The notes under the pieces are model-generated. The model had not been told where the DNA came from and ran no database searches. It worked only from the letters and a program-made list of their open reading frames with translations. DNA of 34,465 nucleotides from Acidobacteriaceae bacterium (GTDB taxonomy: Bacteria > Acidobacteriota > Terriglobia > Terriglobales > Acidobacteriaceae). Of this stretch, positions 25,902-34,465 are shown piece after piece. The position numbers were made by a program, and so were the translations under genes. The first letter of the stretch is position 1. Each line of letters opens with the position of its first letter. The stretch lies in the NCBI GenBank assembly GCA_031296325.1, contig JARLFY010000039.1:1-34465 (forward strand), written 5' to 3'.

Positions 25902-26444
25902 ATGACTTTTTCGCCACTGGAATTGACGTATCCTGCCGCTGCCAGCGTTTGCGCTGTCGTCGGATCTATAACCGACGTGAAGAGTCGGAGAATTCCCAAT
26001 TTTATTACTTTTCCTGCCTTTGCGCTTGGTCTTCTGATGCATCTTGTGCTTAGCGGCTGGAAGTCTTCGCTCGTCGCACTGGCTGCCGGTCTTATTTGCG
26101 GACTGGTGTTTCTAGTCTTCTATATTGCCGGTGGAATGGGCGCTGGGGATGTGAAGTTGATTACAGCGGTCGGCTGTATCGCTGGGATGTCTCACATCTA
26201 TTCGATTATGGTTCTGACCGCCCTGTCGGGCGGCGTGATGGCAATTTGTCTAGCGCTGTTTCGCGGACGATTCAAGCAGACGTTTCTGAATGTTATTGCC
26301 TTGGCATCGCACCACGCGCATCAGGGATTGCAGGCGCATCCAGACCTCAATGTCTCGAATGATAAGACTCTTCGCCTGCCGTATGCACTGGCGATCGCCA
26401 GTGGGTGCATATTAACGCTCTCTATACAAATAGTGTCGAGGTAA
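25902..26444 (+). CDS. tadV: Prepilin peptidase TadV/CpaA (A24 family)
   Basis: A 180-residue inner-membrane aspartyl protease that removes the leader of Flp and TadE. The two catalytic Asp residues are visible: D25 in SITDVKSRRIPN and D83 in GGMGAGDVKL, the A24 signature. About five to six hydrophobic segments are present. It lacks the N-methylation domain of PilD, as expected for TadV/CpaA. AGGA lies seven bases before the ATG. First of the tightly packed assembly genes; cpaB follows four bases later. Confidence 0.93.
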   Translation: MTFSPLELTYPAAASVCAVVGSITDVKSRRIPNFITFPAFALGLLMHLVLSGWKSSLVALAAGLICGLVFLVFYIAGGMGAGDVKLITAVGCIAGMSHIYSIMVLTALSGGVMAICLALFRGRFKQTFLNVIALASHHAHQGLQAHPDLNVSNDKTLRLPYALAIASGCILTLSIQIVSR

Positions 26445-26448
26445 AGCT

Positions 26449-27255
26449 ATGAATCGTAGTTTTACCTCGGCCGTGCTGGTTGCTCTCATCGTTACTGGCG
26501 CAATCGTGCTCTTTATCCTTCATAGGGGGACGACTGCTCATCCGCCGCCGCCACCACCAAAGACTCGGTATGTGGTGACCGCGACAAATATGCAAGCCGA
26601 TCAGATCATCCGAGCGGAGAATTTGCGTTTTGTCGATTGGCCTGTAACTGTCCCTATCCCCGGAGCATTTACTGCGACGGAACCCCTGATTGGACGAGCC
26701 ACGTTGTATCCCTTGGCTGAAGGGGAACCTATCATCGAGCGACAGCTGACGGCTCCTGGCTCAGGAACAGGCATTACACTCAAAATTCCAAATGGGATGC
26801 GGGCTATCTCGCTTCGCTCAGACGAGATTGTTGGTGTAGCCGGCTTTCTGTTGCCTGGAACTTATGTGGATGTTCTTGTCACCCTGCACACGGAGAAGTC
26901 GCCTGACCCCGTCACCTTCACGGTTTTACAGGATGCGCAGGTAATAGCTGCAGGGCAGAAAATTGACCCTGATCCAGAAGAAAAGCCAACCACGGTTACG
27001 GTAGTCACCCTATTGGTTAAGCCAGAGGATGCTGAGCGCGTCGTGTTGGCAAGCAGTCAAGGAGCAGTTCATTTCGTGCTCAGAAATGGCACTGACCGAC
27101 AGGAATATACGGGGCCACCCGCGATACTTTCCCGTCTTTCGGGGATAGCACAGCCGGCGCCCGAGAAGGTGGTTGATCATAATTCAGTTCCGGTCGTAAA
27201 GCGTTATGTTGTTGAGACTATTTTGGGCGCAAAGCCGAGGACGGACGATTTTTAG
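26449..27255 (+). CDS. cpaB: Flp pilus assembly protein CpaB/RcpC
   Basis: A 268-residue periplasmic protein anchored by one N-terminal helix (about 8-24), followed by a proline run (PPPPPP) and a SAF domain (about 40-105: VVTATNMQADQIIRAENLRFVDWP, then PLAEGEPIIERQLT). The C-terminal RcpC/CpaB domain holds the segment GFLLPGTYVDVLVTL. CpaB is thought to link the inner-membrane machine and the secretin, perhaps via peptidoglycan. Its TAG stop overlaps a GTG that could start the next gene. Confidence 0.92.
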   Translation: MNRSFTSAVLVALIVTGAIVLFILHRGTTAHPPPPPPKTRYVVTATNMQADQIIRAENLRFVDWPVTVPIPGAFTATEPLIGRATLYPLAEGEPIIERQLTAPGSGTGITLKIPNGMRAISLRSDEIVGVAGFLLPGTYVDVLVTLHTEKSPDPVTFTVLQDAQVIAAGQKIDPDPEEKPTTVTVVTLLVKPEDAERVVLASSQGAVHFVLRNGTDRQEYTGPPAILSRLSGIAQPAPEKVVDHNSVPVVKRYVVETILGAKPRTDDF

Positions 27256-27266
27256 TGAGAGCCCAG

Positions 27267-29249
27267 ATGCTAACTTACAAAGAAAAATCTGCGACAACAA
27301 ATACGCGAGTAGGCGTTATAGTTGCCGTGGCTATTTTTTCATTCGCTTGCGTGTCTGCTTGTAGAGCGCAAGCAGGGAAGGGGGCAACCTCAATAGGCTC
27401 CCCCCTGGTCTCGGAAACTTTACCGGAAGGCGTCGGACGAGTAACATCGGGGGCTGAAACCCTACATGTTCTCGTGGGGCACTCCTTGTTCTTTAACACT
27501 CGATTGCGTCTACATAAGGTAATTATTGCTGATCCTGCAATTCTCAATTCGGTAACGCTAAGTCCGAACCAGATTGTTGTAACGGCAATGACTTCTGGTA
27601 TCTGCTCACTTGTTTTATTGGATGAAGCTGGTCACGCGCAGTCCTATATTATTTCCTCTGACGTGGATGTCGCAGGACTTCGCGTAGCCATGACAGACGC
27701 AATGCGGAACGATGCGGTCAAGGTGGAGGGAAGCGGAGATCGTGTAATTCTGAGCGGCAAAGTGGGCAGTGAAGCACTTGAGCAAACCGCGGTAAAGTTG
27801 GCCGGCATTTATTCAAAAGACGTTGCAAATGCCATGACTGTTTCGCCAGAGCACGCAAAGCAGGTAAGGCTGAAAGTTAGGATAATCGAGGTTGATCGCA
27901 GTAAGGCTCAGCAATATGGAATTAATCTATTCAACCCTGGCGGAAATACGAGCTTTCTCGCTTCCGCAACTACAGGACAATACGCCTCGACTGCAACCTA
28001 TAGTACGTCTAGCTCCGGCAATGGTACAGTGACGGCCTCAGATGCATTGAATTTTCTGCTGTATAGCTCAAAATTTAATTTTGGCGCCACAGTGAGAGAC
28101 CTCGAGAGCAAGCAAGTTCTACAAATACTTGCCGAGCCAACAATTACGACGGTTAGTGGACAGAAAGCGGATTTTCTCTCTGGCGGAGAATTTCCATTTC
28201 CGATGGTTCAACCTGGAGGGACTGGAAGTTCTCCCGTTGTCACAGTTTCATTTCGACCTTATGGAGTTAAGTTGGAATTCACTCCTATTGTCAACGACGA
28301 TGGAACGATTCGGTTGAAAGTCGCTCCAGAAGTAAGTGCTTTGGACTATACCAACTCAGTTTCTATCAGCGGATATACCGTTCCAGCTTTGTCTGTGCGC
28401 AAGGCTGAAACGGAGGTCGAATTGCGGAGCAATCAGAGCTTTGCGATCTCTGGCTTGTTGGATCAGCGAACCACAGACATTATGCAGAAGAATCCTGGAG
28501 TTGCAAGTATTCCAATTCTGGGAGCGTTCTTCAAATCAAAAAACTATAATCACGCAACAACCGAACTGGTCGTAGTTGTTACTCCAACATTGGTAGATCC
28601 TTTGACTGAGACAGCCGATCCAGTTCAACCGGATCTTCCACTTCGCAGATTGGATTCTGAAGAATTCGACAAATCACTGAATAAATCGTTGAATCCTCAG
28701 CCTAAAGCTCCACAGATTAATCCTGATATGTCCTTTGATTCGTCGTCGATATCTTCTGGGGCACAACAAGCAGATCACGCAGTACAAAGCGATACGCATA
28801 CATTAACGGCTTTATCGACTAGTTCCGATACTGCAAGTCTTTCTGTAAATCCTACGAAGCCGACTCCAGAATCGCCGTCTGTTTACGGGCCTTATATTCC
28901 GTACCAACCGGACACTTCGACGAAGCATTCAGATGCAGCAGTTAGCAGTATTCCAACGCCTGCAACATCGCGAAGTGCACTTACGGGAACGTCGCGTAGC
29001 AGTGAACAATCAATCAATACAACGAACGGATCTGCACATTTTATGGTTCAGGTTATGGCTCTATCAAATGGAGAATACGCTGAAGCCATGGTTGCCGCTT
29101 TAAAACGGCAGGGGTATGACGTCGCTATAAATCATAATTTACCAGATTCTCTTTTTCACTTGCAGATAGGACCATTTGCAAGCATGAAGGATGCCGAAAC
29201 AATGCGTAAACGGTTACTTCGTGATGGATATAACGCCATTATAAGATAG
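27267..29249 (+). CDS. cpaC: Secretin CpaC/RcpA with C-terminal SPOR domain
   Basis: About 660 residues forming the outer-membrane channel of the Tad pilus. A signal peptide (about 15-36) is followed by the pilus N-domain (about 67-135), a BON-like domain (about 137-195), and the secretin core (about 270-447, with VKLEFTPIVNDDGTIRLKVAPEVS and VPALSVRKAETEVEL). A Ser/Thr/Pro-rich linker (about 450-590) leads to a C-terminal SPOR domain (about 595-664: FMVQVMALSNGEYAEAMVAA, then FHLQIGPFASMKDAETMRKR). SPOR domains bind glycan strands lacking stem peptides, so this tail may tether the channel to peptidoglycan. ATG 27267 has GAGA nearby and is preferred over a GTG at 27255; residue numbers are counted from the GTG. 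The DNA becomes AT-rich from here on. Confidence 0.92.
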   Translation: MLTYKEKSATTNTRVGVIVAVAIFSFACVSACRAQAGKGATSIGSPLVSETLPEGVGRVTSGAETLHVLVGHSLFFNTRLRLHKVIIADPAILNSVTLSPNQIVVTAMTSGICSLVLLDEAGHAQSYIISSDVDVAGLRVAMTDAMRNDAVKVEGSGDRVILSGKVGSEALEQTAVKLAGIYSKDVANAMTVSPEHAKQVRLKVRIIEVDRSKAQQYGINLFNPGGNTSFLASATTGQYASTATYSTSSSGNGTVTASDALNFLLYSSKFNFGATVRDLESKQVLQILAEPTITTVSGQKADFLSGGEFPFPMVQPGGTGSSPVVTVSFRPYGVKLEFTPIVNDDGTIRLKVAPEVSALDYTNSVSISGYTVPALSVRKAETEVELRSNQSFAISGLLDQRTTDIMQKNPGVASIPILGAFFKSKNYNHATTELVVVVTPTLVDPLTETADPVQPDLPLRRLDSEEFDKSLNKSLNPQPKAPQINPDMSFDSSSISSGAQQADHAVQSDTHTLTALSTSSDTASLSVNPTKPTPESPSVYGPYIPYQPDTSTKHSDAAVSSIPTPATSRSALTGTSRSSEQSINTTNGSAHFMVQVMALSNGEYAEAMVAALKRQGYDVAINHNLPDSLFHLQIGPFASMKDAETMRKRLLRDGYNAIIR

Positions 29250-29302
29250 CAAACAAATTTGATAAGAAAATAATCTATCTTCGGCAGATAAGAGGATAAT
29301 AA

Positions 29303-30532
29303 GTGACTCCAATTCAGTATAATTCCAGCATTATCAGTATTGCACTGATTACTGTAAATATTGATGCTAGGATAGCAGACAGAATAGCTGATTCGGTTTT
29401 GCAGATGTCCTGGAACGTTCATCGCGCCGACTGTGAAGGATATATTTCGTCCATCAAGCGACCTCCTTTTTCACCACCAGTTAAGTCCGCTACCGCATGT
29501 ATAGCAGTAATTGATTTCGACAAGGATATCGAGCAGGCGGTTATCGCCGCAGCTTATTTGCAGGAACTATATTCAGGCAAAACAGCTTTGATTGCCCTGT
29601 CAACAAGTCAAGATCCCGACATTCCGCTACGTGCTATGCGCGCTGGGTGTAATGAACTGATTGGTAGCGAGTTTGATGAAATCTCTTTTTCTGAAACGCT
29701 GAGTCGACTTTATTTGCAGTGGTCCGCAAAGACCGAACAGAAATCCACACAGGGGGAAGTGGTAACTATTTTTGGAGCAAAAGGTGGAGTTGGTACTACG
29801 ACATTAGCAGTGCATCTGGCTATGTATATGGTCGTATGTCACAAGAAGAAGACTCTTTTGATTGATAATCATCCGCAACTGGGGCATGCATGTATACATC
29901 TTGGTATTGATGGAAGTCATTACCACTTTCAAGAATTAGTTCGAAATATAAACCGTCTCGACAGTGACTTGCTTCGCGGTTATATTGCTACCCATGAGAG
30001 CGGGCTTGAGGTTCTTGCTTCGCCTGACATTTGTAGCGGAATGAAAACTCTTGATCCTGACTCGATTACGCAGACATTAGATTTTTTACGAGGCGAATAT
30101 GACTATGTCATTATTGACAACACCTCGTCATTGGATGAAGCAAATCTAGCCGTCATCGACGCATCCAGTCAGGTATACCTTGTGGCTGCTCCAGAAATTG
30201 CCGCAATTAGAGACTTGTCAAGATATATCGATAGTCTGTCGCAAGGAAATCACGACATTGATAAAATTAAAGTTGTCATTAATAGATTTTCCTCAAAACA
30301 AGCGCTCACAATCGAACAAATTGAAAAAGCCATTCGGCTTCCGGTTACGATAAAGTTGCCAAACGGATACGCTGAAGTAACCCATTCCGCAATACTCGGC
30401 GAACCAATAAGTCCCAAGAAAAAAACAGGATTTACGACGTCAATTGTTAAATGGGCCAACTCCTTGGCCGACAGCACAGTTTCTGCTGAGACACCTGTTC
30501 CCAAGAAATCATTTTTTTCTATTTGGAAGTAA
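29303..30532 (+). CDS. tadZ: Pilus-positioning ATPase TadZ/CpaE
   Basis: A 409-residue protein. An N-terminal receiver-like domain (about 10-140, lacking a clear phospho-Asp pocket) is followed by a MinD/ParA-type ATPase with a deviant Walker A, KGGVGTTT (about 160-167), and Walker B-like DYVIIDN. The usual Asp-Thr-Pro after Walker B reads DNTSS, a change compatible with the atypical ATPase activity of TadZ. It is thought to localise the Tad machine, often to a pole. The start is GTG with AAGAGG seven bases upstream. Lies between the secretin and tadA as in other Tad operons. Confidence 0.9.
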   Translation: MTPIQYNSSIISIALITVNIDARIADRIADSVLQMSWNVHRADCEGYISSIKRPPFSPPVKSATACIAVIDFDKDIEQAVIAAAYLQELYSGKTALIALSTSQDPDIPLRAMRAGCNELIGSEFDEISFSETLSRLYLQWSAKTEQKSTQGEVVTIFGAKGGVGTTTLAVHLAMYMVVCHKKKTLLIDNHPQLGHACIHLGIDGSHYHFQELVRNINRLDSDLLRGYIATHESGLEVLASPDICSGMKTLDPDSITQTLDFLRGEYDYVIIDNTSSLDEANLAVIDASSQVYLVAAPEIAAIRDLSRYIDSLSQGNHDIDKIKVVINRFSSKQALTIEQIEKAIRLPVTIKLPNGYAEVTHSAILGEPISPKKKTGFTTSIVKWANSLADSTVSAETPVPKKSFFSIWK

Positions 30533-30567
30533 TTGCATTTTAGACTAGTAGCTTAGGAACGAACGAC

Positions 30568-31914
30568 ATGGCAACAACAAATGCTATTACGCCGAATCCA
30601 TCCCACGAACGTGGAGAACGCGTTGCACGAATGATGGGCAGCGGTGTCCAGCAGCAGATCAAAGCATCTGTTCATAAGGAATTGATAAAACGTGTTGATC
30701 TCGACCTGCTCGGGAAGATGCAGGAGCAAGGTCCTGCGCAGTTGCAACTATTTGTTGTCATCCAGCAGATTATTAATGAGCAAGGGGTGCCGTTAAGTGC
30801 TATTGAGCGCGACAGACTTGCGCAGGAAGTGGTCGATGAGGTATTTGGTTTTGGTCCGCTCGAACCCCTGCTTAAAGATGATACGATTAGCGATATATTA
30901 ATTAATACTTTTGATTCAATATATGTTGAACGTTTTGGCGTTTTGGAAAAGACGCTACTAACATTTAAAGACAATAAACATCTTATGCATATTATTGACA
31001 AGATCGTGTCTGCCGTTGGCAGGAGAATTGACGAATCGTCCCCAATGGTGGATGCTCGACTTCCTGATGGATCACGAGTTAATGTCATTATTCCTCCTCT
31101 GGCTATTGATGGTCCCTGTATGTCTATTAGACGCTTTGGAAAGTCGCCGCTAGGCGTAGAGGATTTGTTGCGCAAACAGATGTTGACATCTCCCATGATG
31201 GAAATACTTCGTGGCGCAGTAAAAGCCAGACTGAATATTGTAATTTCAGGAGGAACTGGAGCAGGCAAAACGACCTTACTTAATGCTCTATCTGGTTATA
31301 TATCTGACAAGGAGCGCATTGTAACCATTGAAGATTCTGCTGAGTTGCAACTGAAACAAGACCATGTTGTGCGACTGGAAACCAGACCTCCCAATGTTGA
31401 AGGGGAAGGAGCTATCAGACAACGCGAACTTGTCATTAACGCGTTGCGTATGCGTCCTGATCGGGTAATTCTTGGCGAAATTCGTGGTGGAGAAGCTCTG
31501 GATATGCTACAAGCCATGAATACTGGTCATGATGGATCGATTACTACAATTCACGCAAATACTCCGCGCGACGCGATTGCACGACTTGAAACTATGGCCA
31601 TGATGAGCGATGTCAAAATCGCGGAAAAGGCCATTAGAGCGCAGATAGCATCAGCGGTACATATGATTGTTCAGGTATCTCGCATGAGCGATGGTACTCG
31701 ACGCATTACTCATATAACAGAACTAACCGGAGCATTTGCCGACGTTATAAGTATGCAAGATATCTTTCTGTTTGAGAAGAAAGGCCTTGATTCTAATGGA
31801 ATCGTCAAAGGGAGGTTTTTTTCAACGGGAATTGTGCCGAAATGTGTAGAAAAGTTAACTGCTGCTGGGATCCCAGTGCCTGCAGGTCTATCAGACTATT
31901 CAGTAGACATCTAA
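30568..31914 (+). CDS. tadA: Pilus assembly ATPase TadA/CpaF
   Basis: A 448-residue hexameric secretion ATPase powering pilus assembly (and possibly retraction). Walker [10 protein letters not shown] is at about 228-236, the Asp box [10 protein letters not shown] at about 251-260, Walker [16 protein letters not shown] at about 296-310, and the His box [11 protein letters not shown] at about 323-333. The N-terminal domain runs to about 200 and contains the [10 protein letters not shown] segment typical of CpaF. AGGA is present about nine bases before the ATG. The catalytic set is complete. Confidence 0.96.
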   Translation: MATTNAITPNPSHERGERVARMMGSGVQQQIKASVHKELIKRVDLDLLGKMQEQGPAQLQLFVVIQQIINEQGVPLSAIERDRLAQEVVDEVFGFGPLEPLLKDDTISDILINTFDSIYVERFGVLEKTLLTFKDNKHLMHIIDKIVSAVGRRIDESSPMVDARLPDGSRVNVIIPPLAIDGPCMSIRRFGKSPLGVEDLLRKQMLTSPMMEILRGAVKARLNIVISGGTGAGKTTLLNALSGYISDKERIVTIEDSAELQLKQDHVVRLETRPPNVEGEGAIRQRELVINALRMRPDRVILGEIRGGEALDMLQAMNTGHDGSITTIHANTPRDAIARLETMAMMSDVKIAEKAIRAQIASAVHMIVQVSRMSDGTRRITHITELTGAFADVISMQDIFLFEKKGLDSNGIVKGRFFSTGIVPKCVEKLTAAGIPVPAGLSDYSVDI

Positions 31915-31929
31915 CCAGAAAGGAGATCC

Positions 31930-32901
31930 ATGGTTCCATATATTACATTTATATCTATTATCTCTATAGTATTTGGAGTCTTGGCTCTTTCAGTCAGTTC
32001 GTCGCGTAGCCAGAAACTGATCGATAAGCGGCTCTTACGAATACGAGCGTCTAATGCCGTTACCAACTTAGGTAGAGAGCAAGTAGTTAGCTTGCTGAAG
32101 TCTGATTCAGCAACTAGGTTTGGATGGATTGATGGTCTGTTTAAGAAATACAAGATAACGCAAGTGTTGGAAAAGAAGATTCTGCAAGCAGACTGCAATA
32201 TATCAGTAGTTACGTTATATCTTTGTAGCATTGGTTTGGCTGTTATAGGTTTTGCAGTTACATATTTGTATGTTCATATCATCCCATTTCAGGTTGCTGT
32301 GGCATGTTCGCTTAGCATCGTTCCGTATGGAATTGTATCGTTTATGCGTACGCGGAGAATTACTTCGTTTGAAAATGGGCTTTCCGATGCCATCGATATG
32401 ATGGGACGTTCTTTACGAGCGGGACATTCAATAGTTGCTTCGATCAATATTGTAGCCGAGCAGTCTGTCGCGCCAGTGTCGACAGAGTTTGGGGAAGTTT
32501 TCAAACAACAGAACTTTGGACTTCCTCTACGGGATGCGTTACTACAAATGACGGATCGAGTACCTTCGCAGGATCTCCGCGTGCTAGTCACTGGAATTCT
32601 GGTTCAAAAGGATACTGGCGGTAATCTCACTGAAATACTTGAACGAATATCGTCCGTCATTCGCGAACGCATACGCATTAAAGGCGAGATTAGAACTTAT
32701 ACTGCACAGGGACGCTTTACTGGATATATATTATGCTCCCTGCCGTTCGTGATGCTTGTTCTTATAAATATAGCCAACCCTGGTTACTCGTCGGTTTTAT
32801 TTAATACTCCAACGGGAAATCAGCTCTTGTATATTGGGATTGGACTGCTTGTGGTTGGAGCATTAGCTATTCGTCAGATTATTCTTGGAATTGAGGTGTA
32901 G
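31930..32901 (+). CDS. tadB: Inner-membrane platform protein TadB
   Basis: A 323-residue type II secretion F-domain protein. One N-terminal helix, a pair of helices near 95-140, the cytoplasmic F-domain (DAIDMMGRSLRAGHSI to DTGGNLTEILERIS, about 155-240), and two C-terminal helices are seen. With TadC it forms the platform that TadA acts on. AAGGAG is seven bases before the ATG. Five bases separate its stop from tadC. Confidence 0.93.
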   Translation: MVPYITFISIISIVFGVLALSVSSSRSQKLIDKRLLRIRASNAVTNLGREQVVSLLKSDSATRFGWIDGLFKKYKITQVLEKKILQADCNISVVTLYLCSIGLAVIGFAVTYLYVHIIPFQVAVACSLSIVPYGIVSFMRTRRITSFENGLSDAIDMMGRSLRAGHSIVASINIVAEQSVAPVSTEFGEVFKQQNFGLPLRDALLQMTDRVPSQDLRVLVTGILVQKDTGGNLTEILERISSVIRERIRIKGEIRTYTAQGRFTGYILCSLPFVMLVLINIANPGYSSVLFNTPTGNQLLYIGIGLLVVGALAIRQIILGIEV

Positions 32902-32906
32902 AGATA

Positions 32907-33809
32907 ATGCCTCTCATTCTATACAGTTTGCTTGCGTTGATAATATTTGGAGTGGTTCTTCTTTTACTTACGCCAAACCTATTTCGTCCATCGCCTGAGA
33001 TCCAACGGTTTTATAACATAGCGACGAGTACGCGAGAAGATCGACGAACGATAGGTGGAAAAGAGCAGATTCAAAGCAGGTTGCTCGGGATGGCTGCCCG
33101 ACTGCGCATAAGTTTAGGGTTGGCTGAAGATAAGCGCTTGAAAGCCAGATTGGCAGCAGCGGGTATTTACTCAAATTCAGGGGCTGATGCGTATTTTGCA
33201 GCTCAGTTTCTTGTACCACTAGCGGGGGTGGTAATAGGTACCCTTGTAGGATCCAATATGCTCTTTGCCGTAATATCGCTAGGAGCTATTGGGTATCTAC
33301 TTCCAGATATGTGGTTGAAGAGGAAAATTAGTAGTAGAAGGAACCGTATTCGCCGCAGTATACCTGACGCTCTGGATTTAATGGTAATTTGTGTAGGAGC
33401 CGGGCTTGGATTGGATCAGGCGCTACTCCGCATCAGTAACGAACTGGTGATGAGTTACCCAGACATTGCAGAGGAGTTTAATCAGGTAAACCTTGAACAG
33501 CGCGCAGGAAGACCGCGTTTGGAAGCATGGAAGAACCTGGCAGACCGCTCGCAGATAGAAGAGTTTACCTCATTTGTGAGCATGCTCACACAGACGGATC
33601 GATTCGGCACCCCAATTATTAGTGCATTAAGCCGATTTTCCTCAGATATCCGGATTAAACGAAGACAGCGCGCAGAAGAGGCGGCGGCCAAGACAAAAAT
33701 AAAAATTATTTTTCCTCTTGTATTGTTTATTTTCCCCTGTATCTTTATTGTGTTGTTAGCTCCTGCACTGTTGAGTATAGAGAGCGGGATGCAGGGGATT
33801 GGTAAATAA
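32907..33809 (+). CDS. tadC: Inner-membrane platform protein TadC
   Basis: A 300-residue second F-domain platform protein. A first helix (about 3-22), two helices around 90-130, the F-domain (PDALDLMVICVGAGLGLDQA and a later FGTPIISALSRFS), then a final helix (about 270-290) are seen. The KRRQRAEEAAAKTKIKIIFPLV stretch before the last helix is typical of TadC. It starts five bases after tadB and is plainly in the same operon. Confidence 0.93.
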   Translation: MPLILYSLLALIIFGVVLLLLTPNLFRPSPEIQRFYNIATSTREDRRTIGGKEQIQSRLLGMAARLRISLGLAEDKRLKARLAAAGIYSNSGADAYFAAQFLVPLAGVVIGTLVGSNMLFAVISLGAIGYLLPDMWLKRKISSRRNRIRRSIPDALDLMVICVGAGLGLDQALLRISNELVMSYPDIAEEFNQVNLEQRAGRPRLEAWKNLADRSQIEEFTSFVSMLTQTDRFGTPIISALSRFSSDIRIKRRQRAEEAAAKTKIKIIFPLVLFIFPCIFIVLLAPALLSIESGMQGIGK

Positions 33810-33956
33810 TCAGACTACGCTTCGCTTTAGTGCGACGGATAGGATATATTGTATTCGGCAGTTGTAAAGAGATGATGTTGAGCCTTAAACTACGACTTGG
33901 CGCTACCATTTGAATTTTATTTATGAACCTCTATCTGAAGGGAAAGGAGGATATTT

Positions 33957-34055
33957 ATGATTGATGGAAAGACTATTCAAATCATAGCTGGCGTGCTGGC
34001 TGTCATCGTCTTGGGAATTATCATTTACCGTAGAAAGCAGAACTCTTCTAACTAA
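33957..34055 (+). CDS. Small membrane peptide (32 residues) after tadC
   Basis: A short gene with a near-perfect ribosome-binding site (AAAGGAGGAT, ending about five bases before the ATG). It encodes an N-terminal MIDGKTIQ, one hydrophobic helix (IIAGVLAVIVLGIIIY) and a basic tail RRKQNSSN, predicting a single-pass inner-membrane peptide with its C-terminus in the cytoplasm. A 13-codon open frame (33923-33964) overlaps its start. Placed between tadC and a DUF192 gene, it may assist the pilus machine or be a separate small protein. I recognise no family. Confidence rests on the strong RBS and the clean transmembrane pattern. Confidence 0.7.
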   Translation: MIDGKTIQIIAGVLAVIVLGIIIYRRKQNSSN

Positions 34056-34078
34056 ATACAGGGAAGCAGTCCATTCTT

Positions 34079-34441
34079 ATGCTCAACGTTTTTAATACAA
34101 CTCAGGGTGTCGTCGTTGGAAACAGCGTGGAGTTAGCTGATACATCGATGAAGCGGCTATTTGGCCTACTTGGGAGACATGGACTGGAGGCGGGAGGAGG
34201 GCTGTGGATCAAGCCCTCTTCCGGCGTTCACACCTTTGGCATGAGCTTTGATATCGATGTCGTAGGTCTGGATCGTAATCTTAAGGTCATTAAGCTCTGG
34301 AATAGCATGGTCCCATATCGCGTGACCACCGTCAGTTTCAAGATGCGGAGCGTTCTAGAATTGCCGAGCGGAGTCATCTTAGCAACTAAAATGCAGGTTG
34401 GGGATCAACTGCATATTACTTCTACGCCCGAGTCTATGTAA
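34079..34441 (+). CDS. DUF192 domain-containing protein
   Basis: A 120-residue single-domain protein. The DUF192 pattern is visible: a short strand region, then ADTSMKRLFGLLGR near residue 25-38, GLWIKPSSGVHTFGMSFDIDVVGLD (about 45-69) with the conserved His and Met-Phe-Asp-Ile-Asp stretch, and VLELPSG later. The function of DUF192 is unknown; members are often found near Tad pilus genes. There is no signal peptide here, unlike many DUF192 proteins, so it probably stays in the cytoplasm. It follows the small membrane peptide by 23 bases. Confidence 0.85.
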   Translation: MLNVFNTTQGVVVGNSVELADTSMKRLFGLLGRHGLEAGGGLWIKPSSGVHTFGMSFDIDVVGLDRNLKVIKLWNSMVPYRVTTVSFKMRSVLELPSGVILATKMQVGDQLHITSTPESM

Positions 34442-34465
34442 CTTGGATTTGATTTAACTCTGAGA

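Noticed and set aside
25789-25905. 38-codon open frame whose TGA overlaps the tadV ATG
   Set aside because: The overlap looks like a coupled leader peptide, but there is no Shine-Dalgarno before its ATG and tadV has its own. Kept only as a remote possibility.

Overview
The window looks like the chromosome of an acidobacterium of the Terriglobia type (Granulicella/Edaphobacter/Terriglobus-like). This is inferred from gene content, not from a marker gene: a GWxTD-domain protein beside an outer-membrane protein with a carboxypeptidase-regulatory-like domain, a DUF4136 protein, a rhamnogalacturonan-acetylesterase-like SGNH hydrolase, and many short palindromic dispersed repeats. No rRNA, tRNA, CRISPR array, integrase or transposase gene was found.

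Bases 1-24000 are mostly GC-rich housekeeping and accessory genes in short transcription units. In order they are: a CTAG-bounded inverted-repeat element; a leftward pair (GWxTD protein, then an outer-membrane beta-barrel-like protein); an orphan HlyD/MacA-type efflux adaptor; a second CTAG-bounded element; a hemolysin-III/TrhA-type membrane protein; a trans-polyprenyl diphosphate synthase; a large nested palindrome; ThiS with an unusual C-terminus; a class I glutamine amidotransferase behind secA; a DUF4136 protein; an SGNH esterase; an alpha/beta hydrolase; an M20 peptidase; an MlaF-like ABC ATPase; an MsbA-like ABC exporter; a small zinc-ribbon protein; and a GT39/ArnT-like membrane glycosyltransferase.

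Bases 21920-34441 hold a tight-adherence (Tad/Flp) type IVc pilus locus. TadE and a VWA-containing TadG run leftward with overlapping stop and start codons. Across a 378-base regulatory gap, three tandem Flp pilin genes run rightward, each followed by a near-perfect hairpin. They are followed by tadV (prepilin peptidase), cpaB, a CpaC/RcpA secretin with a C-terminal SPOR domain, tadZ/cpaE, tadA/cpaF, tadB, tadC, an overlooked 32-residue membrane peptide and a DUF192 protein. The expected division of labour is: TadV matures Flp and TadE; TadA with TadB/TadC drives assembly at the inner membrane; TadZ positions the machine; CpaB and the secretin form the periplasmic/outer-membrane channel; TadE/TadG are minor, probably surface-exposed, components. 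No TadD-type TPR pilotin lies in the window. The core from about 27.3 kb is much more AT-rich than the flanking genes.

The points most worth following up are the SPOR-secretin fusion, the pilin triplication with its conserved hairpins, the small peptide after tadC, the CTAG-bounded elements whose ends supply the stop codons of two genes, and the ThiS tail beyond its diglycine.
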